64,000 nt of DNA, from the NCBI GenBank assembly GCA_023138875.1, contig JAGLOO010000004.1:1-64000 (forward strand), in the 5' to 3' direction. Numbering within the stretch: position 1 is the stretch's first letter; the number at the start of each line of letters is the position of its first letter. A program made the position numbers and the translations under genes. Positions 36,688-44,880 of this stretch are shown here, one piece after another. The notes below the pieces were generated by a model that did no database searches, was not told the origin of the DNA, and saw only the letters and a list, made by a program, of their open reading frames with translations. Source of the DNA: Bacteroidales bacterium (lineage in GTDB: Bacteria; Bacteroidota; Bacteroidia; Bacteroidales; GCA-2748055).

Positions 36688-36723
36688 AAAATGGGAGTAA
36701 ACTTTGCAGTTTACTCCCATTTC
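36688..36723 (+). terminator. Strong terminator hairpin
   Basis: AAATGGGAGTAAACT (36688-36702 region) pairs perfectly with AGTTTACTCCCATTT over 15 bases with a 4-base loop, ending the symporter transcript. Confidence 0.8.
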
Positions 36724-37260
36724 ACTGAGTGGTACCCATAGCCACCAAACAGCGCCGAGCTACAGTTATTATGGCCGGCCCACTGATAAGAAACCCCGGG
36801 GGGCTTTATACCGGTGAACCCTGGTTCTCGGCCCTTGTTCCGTAGAACAATGACTTGCAACCGTCCTTTCATCCAACTGCGAAAGCTGGATTTCCGGGAC
36901 CGGCTCCTTAAGGCCCCTGCAGCGGCCAGGTCTTACGATCTGCCCGAGGCCAGAGTGGAAAAGCTTAATGGAACCCGTATGGATTCTTTTTGGCTCTTCA
37001 GCCTTAAAAATCAACCTTTTAAAGATCTACCGTTAAGTGACCTGCGGTTAAATAAACCAAGAAACCTTGTTTCATGATTTATGCCTGGCTCTGGATGAAT
37101 CTCCGGCAGAGGGGGAATCCCTTTTGCCGGCCGGTTCGCTAACCAGGTTCCTTTCGGACTGGCTCACTACACCGGGCGAAACTTCGAGCGGCCTTTTATC
37201 TCTTACTCGGTATAATCAAAAATAGACGATCGGGGAAAGCAAGTCAAGAAGATGGACCAT
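36724..37260. other. GC-rich gene-free stretch, possible structured RNA or decayed DNA
   Basis: About 540 bases, richer in G+C than the flanks, with no convincing coding frame: the longest frames match nothing and overlap on both strands. It contains several hairpins, for example CCGGCA-GA-GGG (37103-37113) against CCC-TT-TTGCCGG (37119-37130). I compared it by eye with RNase P, tmRNA and SRP RNA motifs and found none. A structured non-coding RNA or degraded gene are both possible. Confidence 0.4.
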
Positions 37261-37287
37261 TTCTCTGTTCACAAATAACCCACAGCT

Positions 37288-37310
37288 GTTATTAACATTT
37301 TGTTAATAAC
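37288..37310. promoter_or_regulatory. Perfect palindrome upstream of the secreted-protein gene
   Basis: GTTATTAACA (37288-37297) and TGTTAATAAC (37301-37310) are perfect complements around TTT, 72 bases before the next start codon. The form suits a dimeric repressor site; no T run makes it a clear terminator. Confidence 0.45.
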
Positions 37311-37381
37311 TTGAATTCCTTACACATCGATTCATTAGTTTCAGGAATTTTGTAGATTTACCTATCTAAACCTAATTTGCC

Positions 37382-38044
37382 ATGAACCTAATGAAGAAGC
37401 CGCTAATTCTTATCGTTGCAGCCATATTTGCTGTACTGGGATCCGTAGCCGGACAAGCAACCATGGATTTGAACTTCCAGGGAATACTCTCTGATATCCA
37501 GGGCAAGAAGATCTGCAATGAACAATTTGATCTTTCCGTAAAACTGATGAATGAATCGGGCCAAAACATTTTATGGGAAACAAGCTCATCCACCCAAACC
37601 GATGATGAGGGATGGTTTGGATTCTCGATCCGCGAAATTTCCCAATTCCTTTTGAAGGATGGCCAGATCAAAGAAACGCTGGTTATCCGGATGGAACTCC
37701 TTCCCAACACAATGACAAAGTGGATGAGAAAAGGCGATGATTTTATGGTATCCTATACCCTGTCACCAACCATGATTGACGATGCCATTCATTTAAAAAT
37801 AACAAGAATGGAAGGCTCTGAACTAGTGGCCCATTCCGAAGATCACCTGTACGCCTTTAAAGATCAGTACCCGTTTGCTTATTTGACCGGAGGATTTCTG
37901 CTGACCGATCAGCCACCGGTAAGCATCAATTCAGTGGATGATCTAAAACAATGGCTTTCACCTAATGCTCAGGAGGAAGAAGGTGCAGTATCACGGGGTG
38001 TAAAAGGAGGATTCCCGGCTGGCGGGTACCGCAAGAAAAACTAG
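37382..38044 (+). CDS. Secreted protein of unknown function
   Basis: 220 residues with a signal peptide to about residue 25 (GSVAGQ). The region to ~110 (MDLNFQGILSDIQGKKICNE, DEGWFGFSI) resembles the first beta domain of many Bacteroidota surface proteins (xxINYQGVARDxxGxxL...TNxxGLFxxxIG). The C-terminus is basic and glycine-rich (GVKGGFPAGGYRKKN). It has no sorting domain. Function unknown. Confidence 0.65.
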   Translation: MNLMKKPLILIVAAIFAVLGSVAGQATMDLNFQGILSDIQGKKICNEQFDLSVKLMNESGQNILWETSSSTQTDDEGWFGFSIREISQFLLKDGQIKETLVIRMELLPNTMTKWMRKGDDFMVSYTLSPTMIDDAIHLKITRMEGSELVAHSEDHLYAFKDQYPFAYLTGGFLLTDQPPVSINSVDDLKQWLSPNAQEEEGAVSRGVKGGFPAGGYRKKN

Positions 38045-38073
38045 CCCTTATTTTTGTAAAGTATAAGGGCTAG
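38041..38073. terminator. Bidirectional terminator
   Basis: CTAGCCCTTA (38041-38050) pairs with TAAGGGCTAG (38064-38073). It begins inside the stop codon region of the secreted-protein gene and is shared with the convergent floA gene. Confidence 0.75.
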
Positions 38074-38082
38074 CTCTGCTTA

Positions 38083-39087
38083 CTATTTCATATTGTCCCC
38101 CTCAGATTTTCCGCCGGAACGCTTTGTGCCTTTGGAGATCGAATCCCTCATGTTGGTATCGGCATCAATGTTCTTGAACTTGTAATAATCCATGATACCC
38201 AGGTTTCCGCTCCTGAATGCTTCGGCCATGGCAAGAGGCACCTCCACTTCAGCTTCAATTACTTTTGCACGGGCCTCCTGTGCCTTGGCTTTCATCTCCT
38301 GCTCGGTGGCCACAGCCATGGCCCTGCGCTCTTCAGCCTTGGCCTGTGCAATATTCTTATCGGCATTGGCCTGGTCCATCTGCAACACTGCCCCGATGTT
38401 CTTACCGATATCAATATCGGCCACATCTATGGAGAGAATTTCAAATGCCGTACCGGCATCAAGCCCTTTATCAAGAACCATCTTCGAAATATTGTCAGGA
38501 TTCTCCAGAACCTCCTTGTGTGACTTGGAAGAACCAATGGAAGAAACAATACCCTCACCCACACGGGCAAGCACGGTCTCCTCCCCTGCTCCACCAACAA
38601 GTTGTTTGATATTGGCCCGTACTGTAACACGTGCCAGGGCAATCAGCTGAATACCATCCTTTGCCACAGCGGTAACAGGTGGAGTGTTGATCACTTTCGG
38701 ATTGACTGACATCTGTACAGCTTCCAGCACTTCACGTCCGGCCAGATCAATGGCAGTGGCCATCTGGAATGACAGATCGATGTTGGCTTTGCTTGCCGAA
38801 ACAAGGGCATGGATCACCTGTTCCACGTGTCCGCCTGCAAGGTAGTGGGCTTCCAGATCATCCCGCATGATGTTCCCAAGGCCCGCCTTATGTGCCTCGA
38901 TCAAGGACCTGACAATGGTCGTCGGAGGAACCTTTCTCCAGCGCATCAGGATAAGCTGCAAAAGGGAAATTCTCACACCCGACAACAGTGCGGTGAACCA
39001 CAATCCGATGGGAATAAAATAAAGAATGATCCATAGGCCAATAATACTGACCACAACAATAATGATCCACGAGAAGTCAAATTCCAT
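38083..39087 (-). CDS. floA: Flotillin-like protein FloA
   Basis: 334 residues. One N-terminal membrane hairpin (about 5-40) is followed by the conserved block [20 protein letters not shown] and the SPFH-like core (GRVGEG-type [17 protein letters not shown]). A long Ala/Glu coiled coil follows ([20 protein letters not shown]). This matches the bacterial flotillin FloA/YqfA, which organises membrane microdomains. Last gene of an nfeD-floA operon, 2 bases after nfeD, the standard pairing. Confidence 0.93.
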   Translation of the reverse strand: MEFDFSWIIIVVVSIIGLWIILYFIPIGLWFTALLSGVRISLLQLILMRWRKVPPTTIVRSLIEAHKAGLGNIMRDDLEAHYLAGGHVEQVIHALVSASKANIDLSFQMATAIDLAGREVLEAVQMSVNPKVINTPPVTAVAKDGIQLIALARVTVRANIKQLVGGAGEETVLARVGEGIVSSIGSSKSHKEVLENPDNISKMVLDKGLDAGTAFEILSIDVADIDIGKNIGAVLQMDQANADKNIAQAKAEERRAMAVATEQEMKAKAQEARAKVIEAEVEVPLAMAEAFRSGNLGIMDYYKFKNIDADTNMRDSISKGTKRSGGKSEGDNMK

Positions 39088-39089
39088 AA

Positions 39090-39560
39090 TTATTTATCTT
39101 TTATTGGTTTAACACTAATTCTTGTCCCCTCGACGGAGACAATCTCTATATCGGTATGTTCGTCTACATAACCTTCGGTAGATTTGGCCTCTCTCACCAG
39201 GTCATTCACCAGGATTTTGCCCATGGGAGCAAGGCGTGTTAGGGCTGTTCCCCGGTCACCGGTCTTCACCTGTTCCTCGGTGAGGTCGCTGTCCACAGTT
39301 CCCTTAATATTGGTCTTAAGCATCAGGCGGCTCCAGGTCCTGTCACGCAACGACATGGCAATCACAAAGACGCTGAGCAGGACGGTCCCGATCAGAACCC
39401 AGACCCCCACCGTGGATCCATAATCCTCAAAGGCTTTATATACACCGAATACGGTGAGTATAAGTCCCCCGATACCAGCAACGGTTACCCCGGGTACGAG
39501 GAGGAATTCGATCACGAAAAGCAGAATTCCTAAAACAATCAGAATGATGATAACAGTCAT
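39090..39560 (-). CDS. NfeD family membrane protein
   Basis: 156 residues. Three hydrophobic segments occur in the first ~75 residues ([20 protein letters not shown], then [16 protein letters not shown] and [18 protein letters not shown]). An OB-fold C-terminus follows ([20 protein letters not shown], then [20 protein letters not shown]). It is the usual partner of flotillin-like proteins. The 2-base gap to floA indicates co-translation. Confidence 0.9.
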   Translation of the reverse strand: MTVIIILIVLGILLFVIEFLLVPGVTVAGIGGLILTVFGVYKAFEDYGSTVGVWVLIGTVLLSVFVIAMSLRDRTWSRLMLKTNIKGTVDSDLTEEQVKTGDRGTALTRLAPMGKILVNDLVREAKSTEGYVDEHTDIEIVSVEGTRISVKPIKDK

Positions 39561-39569
39561 AAGCAGATC

Positions 39570-39854
39570 CTAATTTTCAACCGATGCTTTCAGTCCGCGC
39601 GAAATGAGCCGGTAACGAAGATCCTTCATCTCTTTAGACGTTCCAGACCTGACTGCACACTTGCCTTTGAAATGGGTAATCGTGGCACACTGTTCTGCCT
39701 GGGTCATTGAGTGATCGCAAACTTCAACCAGGATCTCCATCACATAGTCAAATGTATTTATATCATCGTTATGAAGTACCAATCTTGCCTGCTGCAGATC
39801 ATCAGTTTCTTCAGAACCAATCTTTTGAGGTCGGCTGGTAAAATTACTATCCAT
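39570..39854 (-). CDS. clpS: ATP-dependent Clp protease adaptor ClpS
   Basis: 94 residues. ARLVLHNDDINTFDYVMEIL is the ClpS N-degron-pocket strand, followed by HSMTQAEQCATITHFKGKCA and the end LRYRLISRGLKASVEN. It delivers N-end-rule substrates to ClpAP. It lies 9 bases before nfeD, so may be in the same transcript. Confidence 0.92.
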   Translation of the reverse strand: MDSNFTSRPQKIGSEETDDLQQARLVLHNDDINTFDYVMEILVEVCDHSMTQAEQCATITHFKGKCAVRSGTSKEMKDLRYRLISRGLKASVEN

Positions 39855-39909
39855 GATATCTCGGGGTCACGTCCTGTCAAATATAAATAAATTTATCCTT
39901 AAAAAGACC

Positions 39910-41943
39910 TTATTCAAGCTGTTTTGCTTTCTGGGTAGAAACTGTGGTGCCATTGTACCATGCTACAATGAATGCATCTTCATAACCCCTGGAGCGTACC
40001 ATTGATATAACCGAGAATGCATCATCATACCTGGAAAATTTACCAGCATAATATTTGAACAACCCCCGGTCCCTGATCCTTTCACCTGTAATGGGGCTGA
40101 TCCCCTGGAAAGCATCGGGCTCAACCTCAGTGCTGAATACTCCAATCTGGATCCTGTAGAAGGTTCCCGCAGGCAGCGATACATCCAGAGGTATGGGCTT
40201 GCTTATACTGTAAGGTGATTTCCCCAGGATGTCAAATCGGTTTATGTGGGGTGGGGGGCTGACTACAGGCTCTTTCTCCACAGATGGAGCTTTTGATTCA
40301 ACCACCCTGGATACAGATCCATGGCGTTCTTCATTTCCCGGTTCTCCTTCAATCCCGATAACATTGTCAGAATAACGATACACGGTGATATCACCCACCA
40401 CCATATCCACCTGGATGGTTTCAGGCACATCCATTTTGGATGGCGGCGGATGACCGGCCTTACCATCCTCCAGCTGAGCATACAGCCCATCGGCTAAAGC
40501 TTCTTCATCACGTGCTTTCTTCTCCCAGACCATGATCTGCTTCTGCCATACCCACCTGTCATTGGGATCATCCGATTCCCTCACCTTCACACGAGCGGAA
40601 GTGGCAAGGTCCTTTAATGAATCAGATACCGATTGGTGTTTCAGGGCTTCAGCCAGTGTAATTTGATAGGCAGTCTTTGCTCCGGATTCTGGCAGGATGG
40701 TCACGGGTGTTATTTGGGGCCTATCGGTGTTAACCTGATTTTTTGTATCTGTGACCGGCCTTTCTTCGGAAACAGATGGATGATTCTTAACGGATAATGA
40801 TTCCATGTCAGCAAGTATCTCAGCTGCTACCCCTCCTAGGTAAGCAATCTCTTTCAGCATCCTGGTGTCGTTGGCCACAGTCTTCTTCTTTGGTTCAATC
40901 AGGTGCACCCTGTATACGGTTACAGTACTGTCTGTACCCTGACGTGTGGAAAAGAACATCACCATTCCCAGGTCAGAACCCGGGAGCAACAGGTACTCAT
41001 CCATAACAGAATTGATAGGGAACCCCAGGTTCATGGGTTCGGACCACTCATCTCGTTCGCTGTCATAATGGGATCTGTAGAGGTCAAATCCACCAATGCC
41101 CTGACGGCCATCAGAAGCAAAGTAGAGATCATTCTCAATGGGATCGAAATAGGGCATGATCTCATCCCCTTCGGTGTTCAGATCCCTGACCTCTTCCGGA
41201 TCGCCCCAGGACCTCCCGCTGCCCTTTTTGACACGGAATAACTGTGAACCACCTTTTCCGTTCCTGCTGTACCCGGTATAATAAAAAAAGTCACCCCTGA
41301 CAGGATTCCCCGGCATAAACATCAGACTGTTCAGGCCGCTCCTGTCTTCATTCGCTCTGAAATACTCCGTAGGCTTACGTTGAAGCTGACCTCCTTTCAT
41401 TTTGACCTGGGTAAACTGTAATGAATCATGCAGATCGATGAAAGTAACATTCAACACTTCATAGGGATTATAGGTAGCGGTTATCTCCCTTGCACTACGG
41501 CATGTACTGATCAGATGTTTGAGATTATACTCCTTCAGCTCCTGTCGCGTGGCTTCCAACTCGAAACGACCAAAGAACTTCTGCGCATCCATAAAATTAT
41601 AATCCTGGTGATAGGCAGACCCCAGGTAATAGTTGACATTGCCGGGAACGCCCCGGTTTGAGGCGCCATACAGCAATTCAATAGCTTCATCCAGCTGTTC
41701 ATTCAACTCCACCAGACAGATACCTGCATAATAGGAGTGCATGGCATTCTCAGGATCACGATCCATCAATATCCTGAATCCTGAGAGTGCAGATCGAAAA
41801 TTCCCTTCTTCAAAACTGGCCATTGATTGCTGTTGCACCTTATTCAATTCCTGATTCATTTCCTGCCCGAACAGCATGGGACCGGAAAGCAGGACAAGCA
41901 GTCCGGCTGCGCAAAAAAGACATTTTATTGCTGGTGTAAACAT
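39910..41943 (-). CDS. Exported TPR/PD40 protein with SPOR domain
   Basis: 677 residues. The signal peptide ends near LFGQ (about 26). TPR-like repeats cover about 28-150, then WD40-like PD40 blades at about 200-340 (LMFMPGNPVRGDFFYYTGYS, DNLYFASDGRQGIGGFDLYR-type). A low-complexity linker follows, and a C-terminal SPOR-like domain from about 590 (AGTFYRIQIGVFSTEVEPDA to FIVAWYNG). This resembles peptidoglycan-associated envelope proteins such as those around the type IX secretion/gliding machinery. SPOR domains bind denuded glycan strands. Confidence 0.8.
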   Translation of the reverse strand: MFTPAIKCLFCAAGLLVLLSGPMLFGQEMNQELNKVQQQSMASFEEGNFRSALSGFRILMDRDPENAMHSYYAGICLVELNEQLDEAIELLYGASNRGVPGNVNYYLGSAYHQDYNFMDAQKFFGRFELEATRQELKEYNLKHLISTCRSAREITATYNPYEVLNVTFIDLHDSLQFTQVKMKGGQLQRKPTEYFRANEDRSGLNSLMFMPGNPVRGDFFYYTGYSRNGKGGSQLFRVKKGSGRSWGDPEEVRDLNTEGDEIMPYFDPIENDLYFASDGRQGIGGFDLYRSHYDSERDEWSEPMNLGFPINSVMDEYLLLPGSDLGMVMFFSTRQGTDSTVTVYRVHLIEPKKKTVANDTRMLKEIAYLGGVAAEILADMESLSVKNHPSVSEERPVTDTKNQVNTDRPQITPVTILPESGAKTAYQITLAEALKHQSVSDSLKDLATSARVKVRESDDPNDRWVWQKQIMVWEKKARDEEALADGLYAQLEDGKAGHPPPSKMDVPETIQVDMVVGDITVYRYSDNVIGIEGEPGNEERHGSVSRVVESKAPSVEKEPVVSPPPHINRFDILGKSPYSISKPIPLDVSLPAGTFYRIQIGVFSTEVEPDAFQGISPITGERIRDRGLFKYYAGKFSRYDDAFSVISMVRSRGYEDAFIVAWYNGTTVSTQKAKQLE

Positions 41944-42104
41944 AATACAGTGCTATCTGTTTTATTAGAGATTCAAGCGCATTTTATGGTGATCAAAAAT
42001 AGCAATTATAAACGGTACCCGGACCACCACAATTGTTAATAAACATTAGCCTGTCAGACCCGTTGTTTGAGGCAATCTTTGTACATTTAAATTTTGAAAT
42101 ATGT

Positions 42105-42293
42105 ATGTCAATATTGAAAGAAGGTGACCTGGCCCCTTCCATCGGAGTAAGCACTGATAATGAGAAATCACACCGGAAATTCATCAGTAAATATAAGCTT
42201 CCTTTCAGGCTCATTTCTGATGTTGAAAAGATTATTGGAAAAGTAATAACAAAGGAACACGGCCAGCAGATATTTACTGAATTATCACATTAA
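42105..42293 (+). pseudogene. Bcp-type peroxiredoxin with internal deletion
   Basis: 63 codons from ATG 42105. The first residues ([12 protein letters not shown]) match the start of Bcp/PrxQ peroxiredoxins. They are joined in frame to [20 protein letters not shown], then [10 protein letters not shown], which belongs about 50 residues later in the family. The deleted piece carried the peroxidatic TxxCT motif, and the C-terminus (GxKxYMGIxRxTFLID) is missing too. The product cannot be an active peroxidase. It lies 13 bases before recA, same strand. Confidence 0.75.
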
Positions 42294-42306
42294 CCTGTAA
42301 AAGAGT

Positions 42307-43326
42307 ATGAGTAACGGAAATGCCAGCGGCAACAATCAGGAAAAACTTAAAGCACTTCAACTTACCCTGGATAAGATAGAAAAAGGATATGGCAAAGGGA
42401 CCATTATGAAACTGGGAGATGCAGCCATCGAAGATGTGTCTGTAATTCCGTCAGGCTCCATCGGGCTTGACCTGGCACTGGGTGTGGGAGGTTTTCCGAG
42501 GGGAAGGGTTATCGAGATCTATGGCCCGGAATCTTCAGGAAAAACTACCCTGGCCATCCATGCCATTGCAGAAGCCCAGAAAAGTGGTGGCATTGCTGCA
42601 TTTATCGATGCGGAGCATGCTTTTGACCGCTTCTATGCCGAGAAGCTGGGAGTGGACATTGAGAACCTATACATTTCCCAGCCGGACAATGGTGAACAGG
42701 CGCTGGAAATTACCGACCACCTGATCCGGTCCGGTGCCATTGACATCATCGTGATCGATTCAGTTGCAGCACTCACCCCCAAAGCAGAGATTGAGGGGGA
42801 AATGGGCGAGTCAAAGATGGGATTGCAGGCCAGGCTCATGTCCCAGGCATTGCGGAAACTGGCGGCCAATATAAGCCGTACCAATACTACATGTTTCTTC
42901 ATTAACCAGCTCAGGGAAAAAATCGGTGTAATGTTCGGTAACCCGGAAACCACCACCGGAGGTCATGCCCTGAAATTTTATGCTTCAGTCCGTATCGATA
43001 TCAGGCGCATTGGCCAGATAAAAGAAGGAGAAGAGATCATGGGGAACCGTACCAGGGTCAAAGTGGTAAAGAATAAGGTGGCACCACCTTTCCGCAAGGC
43101 CGAATTCGATATCATTTACGGGGACGGTATCTCCAAAACCGGTGAGTTGATCGACCTGGGGGTGGATCTTGATATTCTTAAAAAGAGTGGTTCCTGGTTC
43201 AGTTATGGTGAAACAAGGCTCGGCCAGGGAAGGGATGCTGTGAAGAACCTCCTGAGGGATAATCCTGAGCTGTCTGAAGAGATCGAAGCTAAGATTAAAG
43301 CTGCTATTCAGGGTGTAAAGGAATAA
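42307..43326 (+). CDS. recA: Recombinase RecA
   Basis: 339 residues. Walker [10 protein letters not shown] (73-81), Walker [11 protein letters not shown], loop L1 [20 protein letters not shown], and [10 protein letters not shown] are all intact. The C-terminal domain ends [12 protein letters not shown] with a short acidic tail. It catalyses strand exchange and SOS coprotease activity. The peroxiredoxin remnant just upstream is the usual neighbour in this phylum in its intact form. Confidence 0.98.
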   Translation: MSNGNASGNNQEKLKALQLTLDKIEKGYGKGTIMKLGDAAIEDVSVIPSGSIGLDLALGVGGFPRGRVIEIYGPESSGKTTLAIHAIAEAQKSGGIAAFIDAEHAFDRFYAEKLGVDIENLYISQPDNGEQALEITDHLIRSGAIDIIVIDSVAALTPKAEIEGEMGESKMGLQARLMSQALRKLAANISRTNTTCFFINQLREKIGVMFGNPETTTGGHALKFYASVRIDIRRIGQIKEGEEIMGNRTRVKVVKNKVAPPFRKAEFDIIYGDGISKTGELIDLGVDLDILKKSGSWFSYGETRLGQGRDAVKNLLRDNPELSEEIEAKIKAAIQGVKE

Positions 43327-43386
43327 TCCCCGCTTGTCTCGTGCATTTTTCGTATCTTGGTTGAAACCTCAATCTATGCAACAGGT

Positions 43387-43794
43387 ATGAACTTCCTGCT
43401 CCATTTCATATTTATTGCGGCTTTTCTCCTTATTTATATCATCGCGATCATCATATTGAAGCCCTTTCGGATTCACCGCAAGCGACCGTTATCCACCATC
43501 TTCATCAAAGCCAGTTACCTGATATACCTGGCCTGCTTTATGCTTATGGCATACCTGATCCTCTTCTTCTCGGCCACAACCATGCCAACCGAAGATGTGG
43601 ATGAAGAGCGGATATTGAACCTACTCACTGTATTCAGCGTCTTTGCTTTCTTCATACCCAATATCGGTATCATGATCCGCAGAAGGGTCGGATCCTGGCG
43701 CGTAACTTATAACTATGTTGTTACCGGCCTGAACATCCTTATCTCAGCAGGGCTTATCTGGTTTATAAAGGATCTTCCCTGGCAGTTCAAGTAG
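43387..43794 (+). CDS. Four-helix membrane protein
   Basis: 135 residues from ATG 43387; the open frame upstream begins at a TTG with no support. Four hydrophobic segments are seen: FLLHFIFIAAFLLIYIIAII, FIKASYLIYLACFMLMAYLI, NLLTVFSVFAFFIPNIGIMI and YVVTGLNILISAGLIWFI. No family is recognised. It overlaps the convergent miaA gene by 8 bases. Confidence 0.65.
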   Translation: MNFLLHFIFIAAFLLIYIIAIIILKPFRIHRKRPLSTIFIKASYLIYLACFMLMAYLILFFSATTMPTEDVDEERILNLLTVFSVFAFFIPNIGIMIRRRVGSWRVTYNYVVTGLNILISAGLIWFIKDLPWQFK

Positions 43795-44848
43795 GATCAT
43801 AAAGTACCAGAATATTTTTCAGCTTCTCTTCCAAACTCAACTGTCCGTCAAGCCAATGGATATGGATTCCCCTGCGCTCCATTCCCCTGAAATAGGTCAT
43901 TTGCCTTTTGGCAAACTGATGAATGGCTGTGTTCAGCCTGTTAAACATATCATCAAAGGTAAGTGCCTGCCTGACAAACAGGGATACATACCTGTACTCT
44001 AACCCGTAATACTCCATTTTTTCCGGTTCGATTCCCTGATTTAACAAGCCCGCCACCTCATCAATCATTCCATTTTCCAACCTTTGTTTAAGACGTTCGG
44101 TGATCCTTCGTCTTCGGTTCTCCCGGTCATATTTGATTCCAATAACCAGCGGATTGAAGCTCCTCGCCGTAAGCGGCGAGGAATCTCCGATCCTGTTTTG
44201 TTTATTTTTATTGTGCTCGCTAACCCCGCCGCAAGCAACGGGGAACCGAGTTTTTACGAGCTCGGCGGAAGCCAATGCGCTCGCAGGATTCAGATGGGGT
44301 ATTCTCACATTACTATCTGGCTGAACACCCTGATACATGGCTATTTCAATGGCTCTTATGAGGCGCTTTTTGTTGACTGTATCGCTTACATTATGCAGTG
44401 GACCATATTGTTTTAAAATTTCTTCTAATTCGCCAAAATCCTTTTTTCCCAGTTCCTCTCTAAGATCCTTGTTGATGGGCACATGAACCATTTTATAATT
44501 GCGCAGTACCGATTCGATATACAATCCGGATCCGCCACACAGGACTGGAACACGCTTACGCTCTGTAATATTGGTATACGCTATATAGAAATCCTGCTGG
44601 AACTGATACACATTATATTCATAGCCTGCTTCCACAATATCAATAAGATGGAAAGGGATCTGTACACCTTCCACCAGGTAATCATCATAATCCTTACCTG
44701 TACCAATATCCATTCCACGGTACACCTGTCTTGAATCTGCACTGATGATCTCCCCTCCTATCCGTTGGGCCAGATGAGCTGCAATACCCGTCTTCCCACC
44801 AGCAGTATGCCCAAGTATGGTAACCAGATCAATTCCCTTACTTTTCAT
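43787..44848 (-). CDS. miaA: tRNA dimethylallyltransferase with in-frame insertion
   Basis: 353 residues, against about 300 for relatives. P-loop GHTAGGKTG (13-21, where GPTASGKT is usual), DSRQVYRGMDIGTGK, LCGGSGLY and the end FAKRQMTYFRGMERRGIHIH identify MiaA, which adds dimethylallyl to A37 of tRNAs reading UNN codons. Residues about 187-231 (LNPASALASAEL ... SSPLTARSF) have no counterpart in the family. They are encoded by a palindromic repeat. The frame stays open, and the insertion falls between the conserved RLIRAIEIA block and the LVIGIKYDR block, probably a surface loop, so the enzyme may still work. Confidence 0.92.
   Translation of the reverse strand: MKSKGIDLVTILGHTAGGKTGIAAHLAQRIGGEIISADSRQVYRGMDIGTGKDYDDYLVEGVQIPFHLIDIVEAGYEYNVYQFQQDFYIAYTNITERKRVPVLCGGSGLYIESVLRNYKMVHVPINKDLREELGKKDFGELEEILKQYGPLHNVSDTVNKKRLIRAIEIAMYQGVQPDSNVRIPHLNPASALASAELVKTRFPVACGGVSEHNKNKQNRIGDSSPLTARSFNPLVIGIKYDRENRRRRITERLKQRLENGMIDEVAGLLNQGIEPEKMEYYGLEYRYVSLFVRQALTFDDMFNRLNTAIHQFAKRQMTYFRGMERRGIHIHWLDGQLSLEEKLKNILVLYDPT
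44156..44290. repeat. Palindromic element inserted in miaA
   Basis: About 135 bases with two GC-rich stem-loops, TCCTCGCCG-TAAG-CGGCGAGGA (44161-44182) and CCCCG-CCGCAAGCAA-CGGGG (44224-44243), plus a further weak stem. It keeps the miaA frame open, with a length divisible by three within the accuracy of my boundaries. This is the behaviour of protein-coding palindromic elements known from Rickettsia. I found no second copy in this window. Confidence 0.65.
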
Positions 44849-44880
44849 AACAGATCAGATTCGCATCGTAAATAAATACA

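Noticed and set aside
36814-37077. Open frame of 87 codons in the GC-rich gap
   Set aside because: No recognisable motif and a competing frame of equal length on the other strand.
36724-37260. RNase P RNA, tmRNA or SRP RNA
   Set aside because: The conserved GAGGAAAGTCC, tRNA-like end with TTCGA arm, and GGAAGGAAGCA motifs were looked for by eye on both strands and not found.
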